A stretch of 64,000 nucleotides of DNA from Spongiactinospora rosea (lineage in GTDB: Bacteria; Actinomycetota; Actinomycetes; Streptosporangiales; Streptosporangiaceae): assembly GCF_003315795.1 (NCBI RefSeq), contig NZ_QMEY01000027.1, positions 60,423-124,422 on the forward strand. Direction: 5' to 3'. Positions 59,361 to 64,000 of this stretch are shown one piece after another. Made by a program: the position numbers and the translations under genes. Below the pieces are notes generated by a model that saw only the letters and a list, made by a program, of their open reading frames with translations, did not search any database and was not told where the DNA came from. Positions within the stretch are counted from its first letter, which is position 1. Each line of letters begins with the position of its first letter.

Positions 59361-60451
59361 GCCGGGAGGTCCGTCCGCACAGCCCAGCGGCCGTCCTCAG
59401 GCCCGGCGGTGACGTGGCCGCCGAGCATGTGTACGCGGTCGGCCATGGCGCGGAGTCCCATGCCGCCATTGTGCCGGGCGGTGCGTGCGGGCAGTGGGTT
59501 GGTGACGGTCGCCTGTACCGCGCCCTGTTCCGACACGCTTATCCGGACCTCGACGGGGTGGCGCGGCGCGTGCCGGGTCGCGTTGGCCAGGGCCTCTTGG
59601 ACCAGCCGGTACAGGATCATCCCGGTGGTCGCGCTCACTGCGGGCAACTCGCCTTCGACGCTCGCGTCCAGGTCCAGACCGGCGGCCCGGTACTCGGCGA
59701 ACAGGCCGGGCAGCTCCGGCGCGGTGGGCTGCGGGGCGGCCACGGCCGTGCCCTCGTCGGCCAGGACGCGGACCACTTTGCGTAGTTCGGTCATGCTCTG
59801 CCGGGCCAGGCGTTCGGCCTCGGCGATCCCGGCGGCGGCCTCCTTGGGGTCGTGTTCGAGCGCCAGGCGTACGCCGCCAAGGTGCAGCACCGTCACCGCG
59901 AGGGTGTGCGCCACGATGTCGTGGACGTCGGCGGCCAGCCGCTGCCGTTCGGCCAGGGCCGCGGCGGCGGTGGCGGCGCTCTCGGCCCGGTGCAGCCGCT
60001 CGCCTACCTCGATCCGGTAGCGCGCGGCCCAGCCGCTCCAGAAGACGAGGCTCGCGGCGGCCAGCCAGTTCGGCCACCCGGGGTCGGGCGAGGCGTACGC
60101 GGCCAGGGCCACCACGCCCAGCGCGGCCAGCCAGATCACCACGCCCGCCCAAAGGCGCAGGGTGAGCGCGACGAACCCGAGGTAGAGCACCAGGACGAAC
60201 CAGCCGACGCTGTTGACGGCGAGCCCGGTCAGCGCGGCGAAGGCCAGGGGGGCCGCCAATCCGGCCACCTCGGCGACACGGCCGTTCCCCGCGCGGACCA
60301 TGACGAGGCAGAGCCCGACCAGGGCGGTCCCGCCGGCCAGCGGCCAGGCGGGGTCACCGCCGCGCATGATCGTCTGCGCCCACGACAGCCCGACCAACAA
60401 CGCCAGCGACCCAAGGCCGACCGGCACCAGCCGGCGGGGAGACACCACCAC
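59357..60451 (-). CDS. NarL-type sensor histidine kinase (system 2)
   Basis: About 364 aa from GTG 60451 (two more GTG codons follow immediately, at 60448 and 60445). Five to six hydrophobic segments in the first ~165 residues, HisKA_3 with RQRLAADVHDIVAHTLAVTVLHLGG, and ATP-binding boxes RLVQEALANATRHAP and NGGMGLRAMADRVHMLGG. Sensing is likely within the membrane domain. Overlap with the regulator gene gives coupled synthesis. Its target genes are not obvious here. Confidence 0.9.
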   Translation of the reverse strand: MVVSPRRLVPVGLGSLALLVGLSWAQTIMRGGDPAWPLAGGTALVGLCLVMVRAGNGRVAEVAGLAAPLAFAALTGLAVNSVGWFVLVLYLGFVALTLRLWAGVVIWLAALGVVALAAYASPDPGWPNWLAAASLVFWSGWAARYRIEVGERLHRAESAATAAAALAERQRLAADVHDIVAHTLAVTVLHLGGVRLALEHDPKEAAAGIAEAERLARQSMTELRKVVRVLADEGTAVAAPQPTAPELPGLFAEYRAAGLDLDASVEGELPAVSATTGMILYRLVQEALANATRHAPRHPVEVRISVSEQGAVQATVTNPLPARTARHNGGMGLRAMADRVHMLGGHVTAGPEDGRWAVRTDLPA

Positions 60452-60746
60452 CCGCCCATCGTAGAAACGCCCGGCCCCCCGCACATCTCCCTGAAGGGAT
60501 ACCCGCCCTCCACCCACGGTCAGAGCCAAAGGGCGGGCCGGGCCCCGGAGTACCTGTCCGCCAGCGACTGTCCGGCGGGGAAGCTCCGCGCTCCGCGCGC
60601 AATCGCCTTCGCTTCGCTCAGCCGCCCTTTTCTTATGTCGGGCTCCGCCCGACGCCGTGGCCCGGCCTCGTTCGCCACTTTCCCGCTGTTCCCCACTGAT
60701 ACTCCGGCGGGTTCTACCACGTACTCAATGAGTCGTCGCACGAGAG
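60452..60746. other. Non-coding gap upstream of kinase 2
   Basis: No convincing gene on either strand. It includes a short perfect hairpin GTCGGGC-TCC-GCCCGAC at 60637-60653 and a CT-rich stretch (CCCTTTTCTTA) before it. It separates the two-component system from the decayed amidase region. Confidence 0.5.
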
Positions 60747-61305
60747 ATGGGCAGGTCCCCTATTACCATCGACGACCTGAGTGTGTGTCGGCTCCTCCCC
60801 ATCCCGGAGCATGGCCGCCGCCGGAGGCGTCTCTTCAAGGCCCTGGTGCGCTCGGGCCGGGCCGGGCCGGGCTCGCCGGGCCGCTGTCGCACTTCGGTCT
60901 CGGCCGGTCCGGGCGCATCTATGTGATCGCCGCCGGGCGGTGCTGGCACAACGCGCCCTCCACCTCTGCCCACCACACCAACAGCGCGAGCATCGGCATC
61001 GAGGCCGAGAACAACGGCTCCCAGCCGTGGCCCGCTGGCCAGCTCGACGCCTACCGGAAGCTGTGCGCCGAGCCGTGCAATGCATTCGACCTGCCCGCGT
61101 CGAGGGTGCGCGGACACAAGGAAGTGAACCGGGAAAAGCCCGACCCCCACCACATCGACATGAACACCTTCCGGGCCGAGGTCGCCCGGCGCATCAAGGG
61201 AGAGAACGACGTGAGCGCCAAGGAACTGTGGACCCACGAGCTGGCATCCGCGACGAGATCGAGAAGGTCACGGTGCGCCTGGACGTCGGCAGCGACCAGC
61301 CCTGA
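60747..61305 (+). pseudogene. N-acetylmuramoyl-L-alanine amidase remnant (endolysin-like)
   Basis: From ~60879 to ~61240 one frame encodes a clear amidase-2/PGRP core: PLSHFGLGRSGRIYVIAAGRCWHNAP, SIGIEAENNG, PWPAGQLDAYRKLC and the zinc/catalytic end RVRGHKEVNREKPDPHHIDMNTFRAEVARRI. The N-terminal part with the first zinc ligand (HHTA) is missing. The upstream frame (ATG 60747) reaches KALVRSGRAG but loses register in a GGGCC repeat at ~60855-60872. Near 61242 the frame shifts again: HELA continues as IRDEIEKVTVRLDVGSDQP in another frame, ending at 61305. Two frameshifts and a lost motif point to a pseudogene of phage or endolysin origin. Confidence 0.75.
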
Positions 61306-61706
61306 ATGTGGATCAAGGTGTGGGAAAGCGCTGATTCTCATCACCGAGTTCCGCGCGCTCTTGTGCGACCAGCGAAATACCGCGCTTCGATCTTGCTCCT
61401 ATAGTTTTCCGCCCCGATCTGAGGGGCCGAACCACCCCTCATCGGGTGTCGAGCAGGGGCATCGACGCGGCCCTATTCGCGTGGGCCTGGTTCACCAGCC
61501 AGCGCCGAGTGACGCCAGTCGCTGACCCGCGCGACGACCATGGGCGGCAGCTCGTGGTCGCCAGGCCACAGCCGATGTAGCCGCTTCGCGTCTCGAACGT
61601 GGGCCCCGCCTCTTCCCGTAGCAGGGAGGGGCGGGGGCCGTTCTCGTCATGTTGCGCTGTCTTAGATGGCCTGGCTACCCACAGCAGAATTCCTTATCGT
61701 GGGACT
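61306..61706. other. Non-coding stretch with imperfect terminator hairpin
   Basis: No supported gene. A long imperfect hairpin occurs at 61601-61639: GGGCCCCGCCTCTTCCC / GGGAGGGGCGGGGGCC with a 6-nt loop. It may end transcription from upstream, or protect the gene at 61707. The 61310-61600 part looks like degraded coding DNA. Confidence 0.5.
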
Positions 61707-61988
61707 GTGGCAGACGACGCGTGTGTGAAGCGAATCTCCTACATCATCCTCGCCGATGACCCCGAGGGCGCGGCGGGCTGCTCGTGCGCCTTCGGCCTTG
61801 AGCCCATACGCGAGAAGCTCGCTTTCCCGGCATCCATGTTCCCGCCTGGATTCGCCAGCGAGCCGGCCATCTTGGAGCCGCTCATCGACCAGATTCTCAG
61901 ACGGCTCCGCGAGCATACGGGGGAGAAGTGCATGCTCATTGACATCGAGGACGTTGAGCCAGTTGGGATCAAGACGCCTGGGCTCTAG
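61707..61988 (+). CDS. Small hypothetical protein, 93 aa
   Basis: From GTG 61707 (VADDACVKRISYIILADDPEGAAGCSCAFGLEPIREKLAFPASMFPPGFASE) to TAG 61988. It is acidic, has three Cys in the N-terminal half (C-V-K and C-S-C) and a helical end (LEPLIDQILRRLREHTGEKCMLIDIED). I do not recognise the family. It is convergent with the XRE regulator, whose stop lies directly after its own stop. Lower GC than neighbours. Confidence 0.5.
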   Translation: MADDACVKRISYIILADDPEGAAGCSCAFGLEPIREKLAFPASMFPPGFASEPAILEPLIDQILRRLREHTGEKCMLIDIEDVEPVGIKTPGL

Positions 61989-63026
61989 TTAGAGTCGGCG
62001 CTGCGCGTCCTCTGACTGGGCCGCGTAGTACGCCTGATCGCGCGGATACCCGTTCAGAGCGGGTAGTGCCTCGGCGAAGGCGTTGGCTGCGGCCTGCCAG
62101 TCGTGGACGGCATACGAAACTTCGGCGCATTGCAACCGGATGCGCACTTCATCCAGCCAGTACAGCCAGCCTGGCCGGTCGTCGCCGGAGCGTTGCGCCA
62201 GCTCGTACGCTTGATCGGACAGACGCCGGGCTCGGTCCCGCTCACCCAGTGCCGCAGCCGCCATGGCGCACTCATGTGCGGCAACCGCCCCTGTAATCGG
62301 CCGCGCCGTAGCCGCTGCATGCCACGCCGCCGAAGCGATCCGTTCTGCTCGAGCCGGGTCGCGGGAGCTGGTACGCGCGTAGTACGCCCGCACCCGCAAA
62401 ACCCACGCCGCCATGTCCGAGTTGCCTGCGTCGATCGCCCACCCGTGCGCCAGGTCGAGCCATCCCGCCGCGGCGCCGCGCCGATCATGTTCGGAGGCGA
62501 CCCAGGACAGCCAATGCGCGTGCTCTGCCGCCAAGACCAGCAACCGGTCTGCTGTTTCCCCGCTGCCGCCGGGGATGAGCCGTGTAACCGTGTCGAGCTG
62601 GGAGCGCACCACGGGCCAGAGGTCTTCGCCGCCTACGGCGTCCTCCGCGCGGCGGTGTTCGGCGAGGACGTGTTCGATCCAGTCGGCCACCCGTACATCG
62701 CCGCGACCGCTCGTCTGTGCACGCGCTAGGCGTTCCCGCAGATCGGGGTCCGGCATCCATTCTCCCGCCGCCCGTCGAGCGGCACCTCCGAGTTCCTCCG
62801 GCACCTGCAGCCCTCTCGTGATGCGATCGATTACGTCGGCGGACTCGACGCGCCGGCGCCCGTTCTCGATCTTGGAGACATGTGATTGCGGCATACCGAC
62901 CAGCTCGCCCAGCCGCATCTGGGATAGGCCACTCAACTGGCGGTACCGGCGGAACACTTGTGCCCAGTCGCAGCGTGCCCATGCGGCGCGTAGACGCCCG
63001 TCTGCCCAGGGTCGGGGAGCCGTCAC
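61989..63026 (-). CDS. XRE-family regulator with C-terminal TPR-like helices
   Basis: 345 aa from GTG 63026 (VTAPRPWADGRLRAAW). N-terminal HTH_XRE: RYRQLSGLSQMRLGELVGMPQSHVSKIENGRRRVESADVIDRITRGLQVPEELG. The remaining ~270 residues are helical repeats (AAGWLDLAHGWAIDAGNSDMAAWVLRVRAYYARTSS; ECAMAAAALGERDRARRLSDQAYELAQ), common for actinomycete XRE-TPR regulators that sense peptides or metabolites. Divergent from the gene at 63167 and probably controls it. TGTATACA (near 63050) is a candidate operator. Confidence 0.85.
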   Translation of the reverse strand: MTAPRPWADGRLRAAWARCDWAQVFRRYRQLSGLSQMRLGELVGMPQSHVSKIENGRRRVESADVIDRITRGLQVPEELGGAARRAAGEWMPDPDLRERLARAQTSGRGDVRVADWIEHVLAEHRRAEDAVGGEDLWPVVRSQLDTVTRLIPGGSGETADRLLVLAAEHAHWLSWVASEHDRRGAAAGWLDLAHGWAIDAGNSDMAAWVLRVRAYYARTSSRDPARAERIASAAWHAAATARPITGAVAAHECAMAAAALGERDRARRLSDQAYELAQRSGDDRPGWLYWLDEVRIRLQCAEVSYAVHDWQAAANAFAEALPALNGYPRDQAYYAAQSEDAQRRL

Positions 63027-63090
63027 AGCGGTGACAATACCCCCGGTGTATACAGCCTCGGTATTGGTTTCGCCACACTGCGTGTCGACG

Positions 63091-63177
63091 ATGGCGGAAA
63101 CGACGGAGTCCGCCGAAGCGCTCGCAACGCTCGACGGACTCCTTGGCCGCAAAGGTGGTGCGACCCGTGACAGATGA
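63091..63177 (+). CDS. 28-aa small ORF ahead of gene 63167 (tentative)
   Basis: MAETTESAEALATLDGLLGRKGGATRDR, ATG 63091 to TGA 63177, overlapping the GTG start at 63167 by 11 bp. It could be a leader peptide coupling translation of the next gene. There is no clear ribosome site, so support rests only on position and on acidic/basic residue distribution. Confidence 0.3.
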   Translation: MAETTESAEALATLDGLLGRKGGATRDR

Positions 63178-63496
63178 TAGACCGCCCGTAGTGCCCAAAG
63201 AGGGCATGATTGGTGTTACCGCCCAAGACGACGGCCTGTTCCTCGTCTGGGAGGTCGAGTCCGGCAGCGACGGTAAGAGTGGCGTGACCAAGGACGAGGT
63301 CGTCGCCGAGAAGGACATGCTGAGTGCTCTGGCGACGTTCCGGCATGGGCGCGGGCGGGTCCGGTACGCCCGGCTCGCCCCCGCCGCACGCGGCACCATC
63401 TACGACCACCGGTACGGCTCGACGCTCGTTACCGCGCACCGGACGGACGGCGTGACCATCTCCGTCGTCGGCGACGCGTGGGAGGACACCCAATGA
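63167..63496 (+). CDS. Hypothetical protein divergent from XRE regulator
   Basis: 109 aa from GTG 63167 (VTDDRPPVVPKEGMIGVTAQDDGLFLVWEVESGSDGK) with AAAGGTGG upstream. Predicted small beta domain followed by a helix (EKDMLSALATFRHGRGRVRYARL). Not recognised. Start lies in the divergent arrangement with the XRE gene, typical for a regulated partner of XRE regulators in actinomycetes. The stop overlaps a possible next gene (ATGA). Confidence 0.5.
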   Translation: MTDDRPPVVPKEGMIGVTAQDDGLFLVWEVESGSDGKSGVTKDEVVAEKDMLSALATFRHGRGRVRYARLAPAARGTIYDHRYGSTLVTAHRTDGVTISVVGDAWEDTQ

Positions 63497-63765
63497 GCGG
63501 GTACGGCAGCGCGGCGAGGGACCTTGGTGCGCTGTCGTGCCGTACGGCGGGCCGGCGCGGGCCCGCCAGGCGCGGGCGGCATCCAGGTGGTGTTCACGCT
63601 GCCCGCGCCATCCAGTCCACGGTACGGCCGAGCCAGATCGCCCCTGGGCCGTACCGTTCCGCGCGAGGGGTTGGTAGCTCCTCGCGCCGCGCGGGCGGGC
63701 TGTGGTTGAGCGCCCGCCCGCGCCCCTTCTTGGCAGGTGTGCAGTGGACTTGCTGTGCGCCGTGA
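63493..63765 (+). CDS. Doubtful ORF coupled to gene 63167
   Basis: ATG 63493 overlaps the upstream TGA (ATGA), which favours a gene, but the 90-aa product (SGYGSAARDLGALSCRTAGRRGPARRG...) is Arg/Gly-rich and resembles non-coding translation. It may be a broken or frameshifted gene. Confidence 0.22.
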   Translation: MSGYGSAARDLGALSCRTAGRRGPARRGRHPGGVHAARAIQSTVRPSQIAPGPYRSARGVGSSSRRAGGLWLSARPRPFLAGVQWTCCAP

Positions 63766-63855
63766 AGCGCTTGCTGATCGAGTGGAGGTGAAAGACCTGC
63801 ACCGCCGTCTTGTCGCAGCAAGACGGTTGAAGCTGAGGGCAGCCTGACCCGGGAG

Positions 63856-64000
63856 GTGCCGGGGAGGGTGGCAAGCGGCCCTGACAAAGCCGGGACGTGT
63901 CAGCACCGTCAGATGGAGCGGGTCCGGCAAGCGAGACGGAAAGGAGTACGCGAGGAACCGGCGTTTACGCCTCCTAACGTTGCACCGGCTCCAACCTGAC
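63856..64000 (+). other. Possible 5' end of a group II intron (runs off the window)
   Basis: From GTGCC at 63856 to the window edge no protein is seen; instead there are alternating GC stems and purine-rich joints (GGTGGCAAGCGG, CTGACA...TGTCAG, CAAGCGAGACGGAAAGGAG, GAACCGGCG). That resembles domain I of bacterial group II introns, which start GTGYG. The first bases here are GTGCC, one off the consensus. The rest of the intron and any maturase gene would lie beyond 64000. Confidence 0.35.

Overview
The window is about 64 kb of very GC-rich DNA with GTG/TTG starts, 4-bp start/stop overlaps and actinobacterial gene families: BTAD regulator, NarL-type two-component pairs, PMT-like GT39, DUF4132, XRE-TPR regulator. 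It is most likely a chromosomal stretch of a filamentous actinomycete; Streptosporangiales is a guess and I cannot name a genus. Most genes are intact. A few broken ones (MerR/MFS fusion, amidase remnant) mark old rearrangements.

1-7.3 kb holds mixed accessory genes: the 3' end of a cytochrome P450, a MerR-MFS deletion relic, two divergent methyltransferases sharing a palindrome, a beta-propeller protein and a conserved hypothetical gene. Next comes a structured non-coding stretch (3.98-4.31 kb) with an unusual tRNA-like arrangement: the T-arm and 3' acceptor strand lie BEFORE the 5' acceptor strand and D-arm, as in a circularly permuted tRNA gene. A BlaI/M56-controlled MFS exporter operon and a small beta/gamma-crystallin or I36-like protein follow. 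7.3-11.6 kb has a large TIR-NB-ARC-TPR protein (candidate immune sensor) and a secreted phytase-like esterase.

11.7-41.5 kb is an extracellular contractile injection system (eCIS, phage-tail-like particle). A tightly overlapping minus-strand operon of 21 genes runs from the cap protein (40.28 kb) through two sheaths, two tubes, LysM hub, VgrG-like hub, spike, gp25, two gpJ-like proteins, a gpI-like protein with a beta-propeller head, three related 'GQ-LT' proteins and an AAA+ ATPase, to a small Gly-Asn-Ala-Ala protein at 16.3 kb. Convergent to it lies a large cargo candidate with the same N-terminal motif and a C-terminus resembling the anthrax edema factor/ExoY nucleotidyl cyclase fold, overlapping by 4 bp with a probable immunity or accessory gene. 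A BTAD regulator lies divergently at the head of the operon.

41.6-60.5 kb carries a membrane/propeller protein, a BBE-type FAD oxidoreductase, a MerR regulator with a probably leaderless promoter, an alpha/beta hydrolase, a pair of half-size ABC exporters under a likely TetR operator, two NarL-type two-component systems (one divergent from an ABC transporter operon), a DUF4132 protein and a GT39 membrane glycosyltransferase. The first ABC exporter gene carries what looks like an in-frame 153-bp palindromic insertion. 60.5-64 kb is a decayed accessory zone: an amidase pseudogene, small orphan genes, an XRE-TPR regulator, and at the right edge a structured sequence that may be the 5' end of a group II intron.
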